From IMG/VR virus record IMGVR_UViG_3300042504_003359, positions 1 through 40,517 of that record: a DNA stretch of 40,517 nt. One strand, 5' to 3'. Position 1 is the stretch's first letter. Each line of letters starts with the position of its first letter. Below are positions 8,101 through 16,107 of this stretch, one piece after another. Below the pieces are notes generated by a model. That model was not told where the DNA came from. It was given only the letters and a program-made list of their open reading frames with translations, and searched no databases. The position numbers and the translations under genes were made by a program. The stretch comes from a virus.

Positions 8101-9089
8101 TCCGGCGCCGCGTTCTGCACTTCCCACTCCGCGTCCTGTATGTACCTCGCGTAGATCGCCCTCTTGTTGGGGTCCTCGCTCTTCGCCAACGCATAGAACG
8201 CATCCCTGCTCTTACCCCTCATCTCCTCCTCGACAGTCTTCAGCATCATGTACTTCGACTGCTCGATATCCGAGTGGATCCCGTCCACCTTCAACCCGTC
8301 CAGGTGCGGCACCCACTCCTCCACGATCTTTCCGTCCTCGCCCTTCCTCTTGCGGAACGCCTGAAACTTCGTCCCCGATACCTTCAGCACCCGGCCATCA
8401 ATCGCGCCGCTCGACCGCGACCCCGCCACCAATCCCACCTGCTCCAGCATGTCCCGCTCGGGCGTCCCCACCTCGTACCGGCTCGCCACCATCCACGGGC
8501 CATCAATCCACCGGGGCTTCTTCCCGTACTGCTTCACGAACACTTCCGTCAACTTGTTCTGCAACGCCACCTCAGCCCCCGCCACCACGCCCTTCGTCGC
8601 CTGCGCGCTTTTGTCCAGGTTCCTCGTGATCGCCATCGCCGTGCCGCTGCTCTCCCCATAGATTTCAAGGTTGCTCTTGAGCTGGTGCAGGAGCCCAAGC
8701 CCCTGCTTCTGGAACATCGAGTACGCCTTCTGCACCTTGAACAGCGAGCCACCCGCCCTTAGCGCCGCACCGCCCACCGGGCTCGTCACAAAGTACAACC
8801 AGACCCACGGGTTCGTGGCCAACCCGATCGCGGCCTTCGCCACGGGATTCTCAACCCCTCCCGCGAACCTCGCCCCCAGGTCCAGCCTCGCCGCGGGCGT
8901 CAACCGGTTCGGGTCGACCATCGCCCCCACCAGGTTGTTCCACCCCGCCTCGCCCCCCAGCACCTGTGAGATCACCGTCCCCGGCGCATCGTAAACATTC
9001 ATGGACTCCCACGAGTCGCCCTGCACCATCCCCGGATCTCTGCTGCCCAACCCGATCGCCGTGTTGTTCCGAGCCAGTTGGTCAAACAT
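5109..9089 (-). CDS. Giant internal virion (ejection) protein
   Basis: A 1326-residue protein starting at ATG 9089 behind AGGAG. It is the last gene of the structural block and the largest in the window. Its size, position after the other internal proteins, mixed helical composition and several hydrophobic stretches (residues about 86-112, 805-830, 980-995, and a Gly/Pro-rich hydrophobic part about 1050-1100) fit the inner-core proteins that podoviruses eject into the cell before DNA, such as T7 gp16. The region around 800-1000 loosely recalls C-terminal domains of large polyvalent phage proteins. No lytic transglycosylase motif was recognised. Codons in this gene end in G rather than C, unlike the minus-strand genes beyond about 25 kb. 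The function is inferred from context. Confidence 0.6.
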   Translation of the reverse strand: MFDQLARNNTAIGLGSRDPGMVQGDSWESMNVYDAPGTVISQVLGGEAGWNNLVGAMVDPNRLTPAARLDLGARFAGGVENPVAKAAIGLATNPWVWLYFVTSPVGGAALRAGGSLFKVQKAYSMFQKQGLGLLHQLKSNLEIYGESSGTAMAITRNLDKSAQATKGVVAGAEVALQNKLTEVFVKQYGKKPRWIDGPWMVASRYEVGTPERDMLEQVGLVAGSRSSGAIDGRVLKVSGTKFQAFRKRKGEDGKIVEEWVPHLDGLKVDGIHSDIEQSKYMMLKTVEEEMRGKSRDAFYALAKSEDPNKRAIYARYIQDAEWEVQNAAPDELARVEFTREGSRHPDATQLAPNEAFEILSRDRAIDNFWKDSDEFFEADLKSLGGVEDAAPVPKVADGVRLAKLAEPIEKELGDFMTAWDKANKDRFVEALGDEAHYAETGMFRMDREKTFRLISSFNRNMNVKDPYGKMTSTIYGMDALVQLLGVERVKGLKIRGDVVRQLENVAEEVERIVGGDHLNWNVGNWSSRNVFTPARNEDGTRMLLQLGDVVQEKAFGLAPHAASASNAKNVAPITPKEVWFSEDYLDLLEKHGALTEEGRAHRALVRKTGVVMRTRAKDQSTLMTWDPSRYAESNDRHQRGLTQLHAFDTAPAAEEAFIDDANRIRNMREDLKSHRTQFGVIGNWRLDWAFKSDGKDIVGRTATPWRVSNGDILDRIYSSIPSPAAQEIFRSSAVPSMIGNAGDQYLALYNAQIRTKEMAGWWAKSPLGEGVKKYGGEWGKKLVTRLENIGSFDMDTKLGNVSDGLAKWLYASHLGLNVSSMLMNLTQPLLLAATVSKNPMDVLKAYGEAIGEMGTYARKRIGMGGRFITAEEKANLVRQSFEHADDLGIGPDMFQSLDSHLAASKGTATDRMFEVFMKGFEKTEWMNRVVAGKILKNAYKGVGRAPTGDLFRSDLRRFVLQTQFGQSDMNTPLVFEKGILSNRLVRQFFTFPLRSFVGTTQVFPQLQTFEGDPSVVKNMANMFFRGMGMSAMLYEVGKGLVGADLSKGLFAGSLTGIAGGDRLLDPESSPIPVPPVVAIPVDLIRGWANDDSKLMQSAVARMVPGGVAINRAMGFMPEMPRTGMGGGLGALQTQSVGWDEMQNGLVPVYNGEGLLKEYRSPAEVVAKAVGADLGTWKQQGELDNWLVKHKKQIDGMRHEAIRALYVGDMGRVAKLKAEFQKKFKVPLTISKAQLKEYTRNRATSRTERILDSYGTDVRQPYAAAVAGSGSVRGMDPTVLSQGGSASSRDALRPGLEERMREVEARRNAVGPEGRGGGSSFRGFKEE

Positions 9090-9097
9090 GCTGTTTC

Positions 9098-9133
9098 TCC
9101 TAAAACAAAGGCCACCCCTTTACGGAGTGGCCT
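9098..9133 (-). terminator. Rho-independent terminator, minus strand
   Basis: On the minus strand AGGCCAC (9133-9127) pairs with GTGGCCT (9115-9109), with extra inner pairs, and is followed by a T-rich run (TTGTTTTAG). It lies between the stop of the 144-residue gene at 9176 and the start of the giant gene at 9089. It may lower transcription of the giant gene. Confidence 0.7.
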
Positions 9134-9175
9134 CGTTCCCATCACCTGCGGAGTCCCACTTCCGCGAGCAACTTC

Positions 9176-9610
9176 TCAGTGAATCTTGTCGGTCGTCCGA
9201 ACAGTGAGCACCAACCCATCCAGCAAGTTGGCCGTGGTGCTCAACTCGAGCAACACCGTCGCCCCCGCGGGCACGATGTTGTTGTTCGGAACCTCGCCCG
9301 TCACACCGTTCGCCGTCTTGATCGTCATCACGGTGTTCGTGTTGGCGCCGGCGTTCAAGTCCACCGTGTTCGTGATGTCTGTGTTCGTGCTCAGCGCAGT
9401 ACCGCTCACAGCGTACGCCAGATTCCCCGTCAGCGCACCGCTATTGGTCGTGCTCCACCGGGCCACAACATACTCGACCGCCGTCGCCACTTCCGCTACG
9501 AAGAGCGGGATGTACTGCTTGCCGGTGATGGCCGCGGCCATCCACGAGAAGTTCTCGGTGTGGTTCTGCTGCTCACGCTGCTCGGTCAGGGTGGGACGTT
9601 GTCCAGCCAT
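9176..9610 (-). CDS. Small beta-rich virion protein
   Basis: 144 residues starting at ATG 9610 with AGGAG upstream. After about 40 residues the sequence is rich in Thr, Val, Ala and Asn with alternating beta strands, similar in style to the other beta-rich structural proteins here (18271-18942, 26139-26648). It is probably a small virion surface or fibre-like component. It is followed by a terminator, which separates it from the giant ejection protein. No family was recognised. Confidence 0.5.
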   Translation of the reverse strand: MAGQRPTLTEQREQQNHTENFSWMAAAITGKQYIPLFVAEVATAVEYVVARWSTTNSGALTGNLAYAVSGTALSTNTDITNTVDLNAGANTNTVMTIKTANGVTGEVPNNNIVPAGATVLLELSTTANLLDGLVLTVRTTDKIH

Positions 9611-9632
9611 GGTTCATCTCCTGTTCCGCAAA

Positions 9633-12272
9633 CTATAGCCTGCGTCTCCCGTCCTCGTCCAAGGGAACCCCTCCGCCCGCCGGGCGGGGTCCCCTCATCG
9701 CTTCCGCGAGCTTGTTCTTGAACGCCTCCTGGATCCGGTTCCACGACGCCTTCGCCGCCGGCTCCCCTGCCTCCGCCCGGGCCTTCACCGAAGCCACCAA
9801 CCTCTTCACCTCTTCCGGGTCCCTCCCCAGATCCTTCGCCAGCATCTGCAGCGCCAGGGGCCTCACCGCCGCACTCGACGCCGCCGCCTGATATCTTGGG
9901 ATCACCTCATCCGGCACCGGCTCCGGCAGATCCCCTCTCCCGGGCTGCGGCTCCGGTCCCTCCTGCTTCCACCGGCCCTCCGGGGTCCCCTGCTGCACCA
10001 CAAACCCATCGTCATCAAACACCGTCCGGTCCTTCGGAAACCCCACCTGCTCCACATCCCGCTCGCCCATCGCCGGTCCATCATTCGGATCGTGCGACCG
10101 CGGCAGCTTCCCCGCCGCCGACGGCAACTGATCGCTCTTGCCTTGGCCCGCGGGCTTCGCCTTCATCGTCGCATACTGCCAATCGTCCCTCGCGCGGTCC
10201 AGCCACGCATTGGCCGCCCTCGCCCGCACCCGCGGCGGCTGGCCTTTCATGAAGTTCGGATCGGTCACCATCGAAACCGCTTTGTTCGCGGACCGAATCC
10301 CCAAGAAAACCGACCCTCTGTCCGGGATCCGGGGCCCACCCTTCTCACCAAACACCCGAGGAGTTCCCCCCTCCCCTTTGACCTTGCTGACGAACCTGGT
10401 CTTCGATCCCTCCATGTGCATCATGCCGCTGTAGAACTTCACCATCCGGTTCGCCTTGTCCGCCACCTCCTGCTCCAACGGCAGCGTCAGCGCCTTCGCC
10501 TTCTCCTCATTCGTCTTCCAGAAGTTCAGCTCTCTCCTCAACTGGGCGTCCATGACCCTCGGCGCCCGGCGGAACGCATCGGACACCCACCTCTGGCCCT
10601 CCACGCCATCAAAGATCGCCTGATCAAGAAGCTTCTGGGTCTTCGCACCCACCATCTTCAACGCACCCTTCGCCCTCTTATCTCCCTGTGGCAAGCCCTT
10701 CAACAAGCGGCCAAAGTCCCGGTCCAACTGCTCGAGCTCATCCAGCGCCGCGATCGCCCTATGCGGCGCGCCCTCGGTCGACGGAACCCCTCCCAAGCTC
10801 CTCCCAATCTGCTCGCCGGCAGAAACCCCGTACTTCTTGGCCTTCTTCCCCGTCAGCCCCGGCATCGTCCAAGCCGGGGTGTTCTTCCCCCGGAGGAACT
10901 TGCCCGCTGCCCGGAGCTTCTCCAGATGCTTCGGGTCCCTCCAGTTCGAGTCCCTCTCCAACTCCCCCATCTCCGTCTCGGGGTCGTACAGATCCTGCCG
11001 CTCGATCTTCTCCCGATCCACAACCTGCTTCTTCCCAGCTCGATCCTGTCTCCGGTACTCCCAATCCCTCAGCGTCTGGAGCTTTCTCTCCGCCTCTCCC
11101 ATCTGCTCCTTCGGGATCCCCCTGAACTTCTGGTCCATCTTCCCGATGGCGATCTCCTGGTCCAACTTCACATGGATCGGAGTAAACGCATCAGGCTCGG
11201 TCACCCCATCCATCTCTTCCTTGGTGGGCAACCGACCCTTGCTCCCCTCCACCTTCGCCTTGCTCTTCTTCTCCAGACCCTTCGTGAACCGAACAAGACC
11301 GCTCCGCCTCGCGATGTTGCTCCGGTCCGTTCCCTTCCAATCAATCCCAGGCCCGACCCGGAACTCGGCAAGCTCCGCCTCACTCTTCAACAACCCCTGG
11401 GGGCCCAACCGATCGAGGAGAATCTGGTCCTCCTTCGACAGGTCGTTCATCTTCTTGGAGCGGCTCACCACACCCCGCTCCGTGATGTTGAGCGGCTCGC
11501 CCTTCTTCTGTGCCTCCATGATCTCGGTGAACTGCCTCTTCCCGGGGTTCATCGGCGTCTTGCCGTCGCCCTGCCGGTACTTGGCCCGAGACTCTTGCAC
11601 CTTCTTCTTGTAGTCAGCCAGAAGCCCCCGCGGCTCCTCCTTCACTTCGCCCTTCCTTGCCGAAGTGACACCCCTCCGCCGACGGATCAGGTCCGCGGGC
11701 GACATAGCCCCCACCGCAAACTTCTCGCCTCTTTCCTTCCGCCGGGCCTTCAACAACAGCCGAAGCTCCCGCCTATCGGTCGAAGAACTTTCAATCTGAG
11801 GCCGGTACTTCTCTACATCGCCGAGCCGCAACCGGCCCATCGAGTCCTTGAACCGATCGCGGGGCTTGGTGTTCGGGAGTCTCTTCCCCTCCTTCACCCG
11901 ACCCCACCCCAGCGAACGGGGATGCTTGGGCCCATACGACCCCTCCCCCTCCGGCTGGTCGCCCTTCTTGACCCGGAACCGCTGCTCTTCGGGGCCCCAC
12001 TCGCTCTTCTTGACCAACCCCTCCAGCTTGCCCTTCTTGGCCAGCTCGACCCTCTTCCCCTTCTCCAACCCGTCAAGCCACCGCTTCGTCTTGAGGGCCT
12101 TGACTCGCTTGGTGCGGCTTGCGTCCGTGAGTTCTGCGAACCGGCCGGGGCCCTTCGGATTGAAGACCCGGAGGTCGGGCCGCTTCGCCCAAAGCTTCCG
12201 CAGCGCGACGGCACGCTCGGCTCGCGGCATGTTCCGGAGCGCCTTCATCAAGCCGAGAAGGGGAGGGGGCAT
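9633..12272 (-). CDS. Large basic internal virion protein candidate
   Basis: An 879-residue protein starting at ATG 12272 with GGAG six bases upstream. It is strongly basic and charged (many Lys, Arg, Glu), with few hydrophobic segments and a Pro/Gly-rich C-terminal part (residues about 720-790). It lies between other putative internal proteins and may contact packaged DNA in the head or form part of the ejected core. No catalytic motif was recognised. Codons mostly end in G. It carries motif copies at 9666, 10785 and 12016 read in two different frames. Confidence 0.5.
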   Translation of the reverse strand: MPPPLLGLMKALRNMPRAERAVALRKLWAKRPDLRVFNPKGPGRFAELTDASRTKRVKALKTKRWLDGLEKGKRVELAKKGKLEGLVKKSEWGPEEQRFRVKKGDQPEGEGSYGPKHPRSLGWGRVKEGKRLPNTKPRDRFKDSMGRLRLGDVEKYRPQIESSSTDRRELRLLLKARRKERGEKFAVGAMSPADLIRRRRGVTSARKGEVKEEPRGLLADYKKKVQESRAKYRQGDGKTPMNPGKRQFTEIMEAQKKGEPLNITERGVVSRSKKMNDLSKEDQILLDRLGPQGLLKSEAELAEFRVGPGIDWKGTDRSNIARRSGLVRFTKGLEKKSKAKVEGSKGRLPTKEEMDGVTEPDAFTPIHVKLDQEIAIGKMDQKFRGIPKEQMGEAERKLQTLRDWEYRRQDRAGKKQVVDREKIERQDLYDPETEMGELERDSNWRDPKHLEKLRAAGKFLRGKNTPAWTMPGLTGKKAKKYGVSAGEQIGRSLGGVPSTEGAPHRAIAALDELEQLDRDFGRLLKGLPQGDKRAKGALKMVGAKTQKLLDQAIFDGVEGQRWVSDAFRRAPRVMDAQLRRELNFWKTNEEKAKALTLPLEQEVADKANRMVKFYSGMMHMEGSKTRFVSKVKGEGGTPRVFGEKGGPRIPDRGSVFLGIRSANKAVSMVTDPNFMKGQPPRVRARAANAWLDRARDDWQYATMKAKPAGQGKSDQLPSAAGKLPRSHDPNDGPAMGERDVEQVGFPKDRTVFDDDGFVVQQGTPEGRWKQEGPEPQPGRGDLPEPVPDEVIPRYQAAASSAAVRPLALQMLAKDLGRDPEEVKRLVASVKARAEAGEPAAKASWNRIQEAFKNKLAEAMRGPRPAGGGVPLDEDGRRRL

Positions 12273-12275
12273 GAA

Positions 12276-13484
12276 TCACTCCATTTCGTCTGGCGCCGCA
12301 AACATGCCGGCGCCCATCTGATCCGCGACCTGATCCAACAGATCCGTGCGGGGCCGACCCCCGATCACTACGCCGTCCATCGGGAGCTCCATGCCCGCCA
12401 ACAAACTCTGGGCGAGGTGCGGGCTCGTCTGCATCAGCCGCATCCGGTTCTGGGCCCTCAGCATCTCCAGCCGCTGCTGCCGCTTCTGCTGGATCCGGTT
12501 CACGGTGTTCACGGCGTTCTGCTGCTGGAGCATCTCATCGACCGCGCTCATGCCGTCGAACATCTGAGACCCAACCCCGAACATCTCCTTCGTACCGGTC
12601 ACCGTGTTCTTCACAAAGTCCATCGCGAACGGCAACGCCCCCGCGAGCAACCCCCCCTTGAGGCTCATGGGGTTCATCCAACTCCCCTGCTTCCACACAG
12701 CCCTCATGTCCGGGCCCATGGCCTTCCTGGCCTTGACCCGCAGATTGGTCACCAGCCCCTTCTTCTTGCCCCACTCCGCCATCTTGGGCTCAACCGCCGC
12801 AGCCCTCTCCGCCGACGCCTTCGCCTTGGCCGCCGCCGCCTCCCTCATGCTCTTCCTGTCGGCCTGCGTCGGCCGCGGAGGCCCAACATGGGGGCTACCC
12901 TCGAGGTTGTACGCCGGTTCGGCGAAATCATCCAGAGGATTCCCACCGCTCTTCGGAGACCGGAACCCACCCGAACCCAGATCAACATCATCAAACGGGG
13001 AGGGGGCAGGGATCCTCTCGGCCTCGGCCTTGGCCATGATCTCTTCGGCCAGCCGCTCATCCACCTCGGTCCGAAGCACCTTCAACTCGTCCGGGGTCGC
13101 CTGCAGATTCCCCGTCGCACCCCCCGGAATCACCATCCCAGCCTTGGAGGGGAGGGGTTGAGGCCGCCCCATCACCCTCTGAATCTGAGAGTCGATCTTG
13201 TCGATCGCCTTCTGGATCTTCGCCCTGTTCTTTGCCGTCTTGCCCTCAAGGCTCCTCTCGAGCGCCAGTCTCTTTCTCTGCAGCTCCTTGGGACTCATGC
13301 CCACATCCCGAAGAATCCTTCCCTCCGGGTCGTTCTCCAGATTCAGCTCATCGAAGAACCCACTGAGATCGAGATTAGAAGCCCGTGAGCCGAGCGACCT
13401 GGAGCCTCCGGTGGGACGAACCCCTCCCTCATCCAGCTTCCGGAGAAGGTCCTTTAGGGGGTCTTTCTTGGGTTTCTTGGCCAT
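12276..13484 (-). CDS. Internal virion protein candidate with membrane-like segment
   Basis: 402 residues from ATG 13484, which has GGAG eight bases upstream and lies next to the previous gene's stop; an upstream in-frame start at 13517 would overlap that gene. The N-terminal part is very basic (AKKPKKDPLKDLLRK), the middle has charged helical and Ala-rich stretches, and residues about 255-300 form a Gly-rich hydrophobic segment (LKGGLLAGALPFAMDFV within it). The C-terminal part is Gln-rich and helical. Together with its neighbours this suggests an ejection protein that could touch the host membrane. This is inference from composition and position. Confidence 0.5.
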   Translation of the reverse strand: MAKKPKKDPLKDLLRKLDEGGVRPTGGSRSLGSRASNLDLSGFFDELNLENDPEGRILRDVGMSPKELQRKRLALERSLEGKTAKNRAKIQKAIDKIDSQIQRVMGRPQPLPSKAGMVIPGGATGNLQATPDELKVLRTEVDERLAEEIMAKAEAERIPAPSPFDDVDLGSGGFRSPKSGGNPLDDFAEPAYNLEGSPHVGPPRPTQADRKSMREAAAAKAKASAERAAAVEPKMAEWGKKKGLVTNLRVKARKAMGPDMRAVWKQGSWMNPMSLKGGLLAGALPFAMDFVKNTVTGTKEMFGVGSQMFDGMSAVDEMLQQQNAVNTVNRIQQKRQQRLEMLRAQNRMRLMQTSPHLAQSLLAGMELPMDGVVIGGRPRTDLLDQVADQMGAGMFAAPDEME

Positions 13485-13486
13485 GG

Positions 13487-13753
13487 TCAGTGCTCCGTTC
13501 CGCCGCAGAGAAGCCACTTCCCCTCGGCCTCTTTAGCATAGACCACAGTGCAGTCCTTCAACTTGTCACGGAAGTCCCACAGATACCGCCGCACAGCTTT
13601 CTCGGTGAGGGACCCCTCCCCCGCGATCAGAGCTTCCAGGTCCGCGACAAAGTTGCCGCTGGGCTCGGCCTCCGGCTCGATCAACATGGCCGCTTCACCC
13701 TGCTTGCGGGCGCTCGCCACCAAGTCCCTCGCCAGAGAAACCCACTTGCTCAT
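13487..13753 (-). CDS. Small hypothetical protein
   Basis: 88 residues, starting at ATG 13753 and overlapping the preceding stop by four bases (ATGA), so translation is probably coupled. It is acidic in the middle and helical, with Cys at two positions near the C-terminus. No family was recognised. Its place inside the internal-protein operon suggests a minor virion protein or a chaperone for one. Confidence 0.55.
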   Translation of the reverse strand: MSKWVSLARDLVASARKQGEAAMLIEPEAEPSGNFVADLEALIAGEGSLTEKAVRRYLWDFRDKLKDCTVVYAKEAEGKWLLCGGTEH

Positions 13754-14244
13754 ATGCTCATCCCGATCCTCTGCGCCAGCTCGTACAAATCCGGCTGCTG
13801 GCTCTGCCTCATCGAAGCCATTCCCAAGCGGGACTGCTCACGCATCAGCATCTCCTGCAGCCCCGCCATCTCCGCGCTACCGCCCGCCCCCGAGTTGTAC
13901 AGGGGCGTCTGGATCGAAGGGCCCATCTCGTTCATCCGGGACGAGTTCAGGAACTCCTTGCCCTCCATCAAACTCAGCTCATCGTTCTCTCTCAGCATGT
14001 CCGCGAGAGCCGAGTTGGCCAAGCTCCTCGCGTCCCGCTTCTTTCCCAGCATGTCCGTCCCGAGCACGGTGTCCGAGAGATCGAACCCGCTTGACAGCAT
14101 CCCGGGCAGCATCATCGCGCCGAAGCCGCCGCTGATCAAACCCCCAACCCCCACCTTCCCGGCAAGGCCCTTCCCAAGGGAAAGAGCGGCCGTGCCCAAC
14201 CTACCGGCACCCATCAATCCTGCCGCAATCGCTGGCAATGGCAT
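13750..14244 (-). CDS. Gly-rich hydrophobic internal protein candidate
   Basis: 164 residues from ATG 14244 with GAGGGAG upstream. Residues 1-50 are Gly/Ala/Leu-rich and hydrophobic (for example GLAGKVGVGGLISGG), the kind of sequence seen in small phage proteins that insert into membranes. The rest is Met- and Gln-rich and helical. It might be an ejection protein. A holin-like role is conceivable, but the hydrophobic region is too Gly-rich and the operon position too structural to call it one. Confidence 0.5.
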   Translation of the reverse strand: MPLPAIAAGLMGAGRLGTAALSLGKGLAGKVGVGGLISGGFGAMMLPGMLSSGFDLSDTVLGTDMLGKKRDARSLANSALADMLRENDELSLMEGKEFLNSSRMNEMGPSIQTPLYNSGAGGSAEMAGLQEMLMREQSRLGMASMRQSQQPDLYELAQRIGMSI

Positions 14245-14247
14245 GGC

Positions 14248-16107
14248 TTAATCTCCCTCAAAAATAGAAAGAATGGTGTCGTCCATACCCCTACCGATCT
14301 CGCCTCTCTTCGTCCCGTACTCGCCCAAGACTCCCTTGTTTCGAGCCCCAAGATTCTTGGCCTGTTCCGCCTCCAACTGCTGCTGCCTCCGGTCCAACGC
14401 TCTCTTCTCTTCCTGCACCCTGGACATGTTCAAGGGATTTTCGGGATCATTGAACGTATCCCAGAAGGTCCGATCCTTGTTGTACTCGCTCTGGATCCTC
14501 TTCTTGATCCCCCACACGTACTGCTTCACCTGCTCCTGCGCACTCGGAGGAAGCGTAGACATCATGCGGGCAAACTCCGGCGCCGTGTTCGGGTCGTCGT
14601 CGATCGCCCCATCCAACAGCATCGTCGACATCCCCGCGAACTCCTGATCCGCGACCAACTCAACAAGCGCCTTGGTGACCTTATCCTCAACGTCGTTTTT
14701 CAACACCCGCACCTTCTGCCCGTTCACCGTCCGCTCCTCGAACATCATCTCCGACCCGTTCCAGTTTGAGACCAGACTCTTGTTGGTCTTCGGGTCCACC
14801 AGCTGCAACATCCTCGCCAACGAGGACGCCTTCTTCTTCCCGTCAAACAACCCCTCCGCCCCCACCGGCGTGATCCCCGTCTGCTGGGCTGCCACACCCC
14901 TCGCCGCATTATCCATCACCCCGATACCGGGCCCGTTCCCTCCCAACAGATCATGGGCCAGCCTCATGTGCTTGTCCAGGTTCCGCATGTTCACCCCGGA
15001 CTGAGCCAACTGGTTGTACTCGTCCGCCGCGATCTGCATCATCGTCGTCCGATCGGGTCCCTCCGCCTTGTCCAGAGCCCACATCATCCTCGCCAACTTC
15101 CCCGACACGTACTGCTGAGCCGGCATCCCCTCCGCCGTCTTGATCTCGCCCGTCAGCGCGGTCGAAGCAATCGCTCCGGCCAACCCCTCCCACTCACCGA
15201 CGGCTCGTTTCTGGCTTTCCGCGATGTCCATCGCGTCTTCGGCAAGCTGCATGTTTGGGTTGTTCCTTACAATGAACCTAGCAACACCCTCAACAGAGTC
15301 TTTGACGAGCCCCTCCCAACCTTTCCTGCCTTCCTTGGGCGGGGACTTGGCTCCGGTGTTCGTCTTCATGTTGTAGATGGCGGCCTCGATCGAGGGCAGG
15401 GCGGTTTCGGTGAGGCTCATGTCCACAGCCACCACCTCACGGAGCCGCTTCGTAAGAGCACCGACCGCTTCGGGGTCCTTCGCCTTTTGGAGGGTCGCGG
15501 CGAGGATCGAAAGACCCGTCATCTGCCGGGTGTTGATGTCTATTTCGTTGTTGATCTGGCGAAACTTCGGCTCGTACTCCGCGGCGTTGTCGAACCCCGC
15601 CTGCTCCTTCTTCATCATGTACTCATCCCTCAACCAATCCAGCTTCATGCCATCCGATTTCAGCTTGAGGGTCGTCTCCTCCATCTTCCGACGGTGCATC
15701 TCGTTGTTCTGCTCGGTCTTGAGCCGGCGATCTTCCGAGGACCTCGCGTACTCCAGTTCCTTCTTCTGGATGTCCCGGGTCTTCTCGTTCTCGCCGGCCT
15801 CGAACACCTGCCGCTTCTGCTCTTCCGCGGCCCTCGCCTCCTGCTCCCGGCGCTGCATCTCCTGGCCCGCCGCCATCTGCTTGTCGCCCAACAGCGCCTC
15901 GTGCTGCCGGTCCCGCTCCTTCTCCTCGGACTGGACCATCCGGTCCTTGTCGTTCTCGCCGGCCTGGAACCCGAGCTGGGTCCGCTGCATCTTCTGCTGG
16001 TTGAACACCTCGACCGACTGTTCCGGCGAGACGCCCGTGGGGTTGAGCACGTTGAAAGGCTTGCTCGGGTACAAGTACCCGCTACCAATGGTTTCCTGTT
16101 CAGCCAC
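14248..16107 (-). CDS. Coiled-coil internal virion protein candidate
   Basis: 619 residues from GTG 16107, which overlaps the previous stop and has GGGAG upstream. An upstream ATG at 16200 would add a 31-residue Arg-rich stretch encoded inside the neighbour, and is less likely. Residues about 30-190 are extremely rich in Glu, Gln, Lys and Arg, with heptad-like spacing of a long coiled coil. The rest is helical. This fits an elongated internal core protein, comparable in role to T7 gp15. Motif copies lie at 14849 and 15182. Confidence 0.5.
   Translation of the reverse strand: MAEQETIGSGYLYPSKPFNVLNPTGVSPEQSVEVFNQQKMQRTQLGFQAGENDKDRMVQSEEKERDRQHEALLGDKQMAAGQEMQRREQEARAAEEQKRQVFEAGENEKTRDIQKKELEYARSSEDRRLKTEQNNEMHRRKMEETTLKLKSDGMKLDWLRDEYMMKKEQAGFDNAAEYEPKFRQINNEIDINTRQMTGLSILAATLQKAKDPEAVGALTKRLREVVAVDMSLTETALPSIEAAIYNMKTNTGAKSPPKEGRKGWEGLVKDSVEGVARFIVRNNPNMQLAEDAMDIAESQKRAVGEWEGLAGAIASTALTGEIKTAEGMPAQQYVSGKLARMMWALDKAEGPDRTTMMQIAADEYNQLAQSGVNMRNLDKHMRLAHDLLGGNGPGIGVMDNAARGVAAQQTGITPVGAEGLFDGKKKASSLARMLQLVDPKTNKSLVSNWNGSEMMFEERTVNGQKVRVLKNDVEDKVTKALVELVADQEFAGMSTMLLDGAIDDDPNTAPEFARMMSTLPPSAQEQVKQYVWGIKKRIQSEYNKDRTFWDTFNDPENPLNMSRVQEEKRALDRRQQQLEAEQAKNLGARNKGVLGEYGTKRGEIGRGMDDTILSIFEGD

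Noticed and set aside
6207-8762. Long plus-strand open frame of about 850 codons
   Set aside because: It lies entirely opposite the giant minus-strand gene and is rich in His, Arg, Pro and Leu with no folded character; it is a shadow of high-GC coding. The frames at 10092-13388, 20333-22528 and 26343-28766 were rejected for the same reason.
13750-14244. Holin
   Set aside because: The N-terminal hydrophobic region is Gly-rich without clear separated membrane helices, and the gene is embedded in the internal-protein operon, so an ejection role is preferred.
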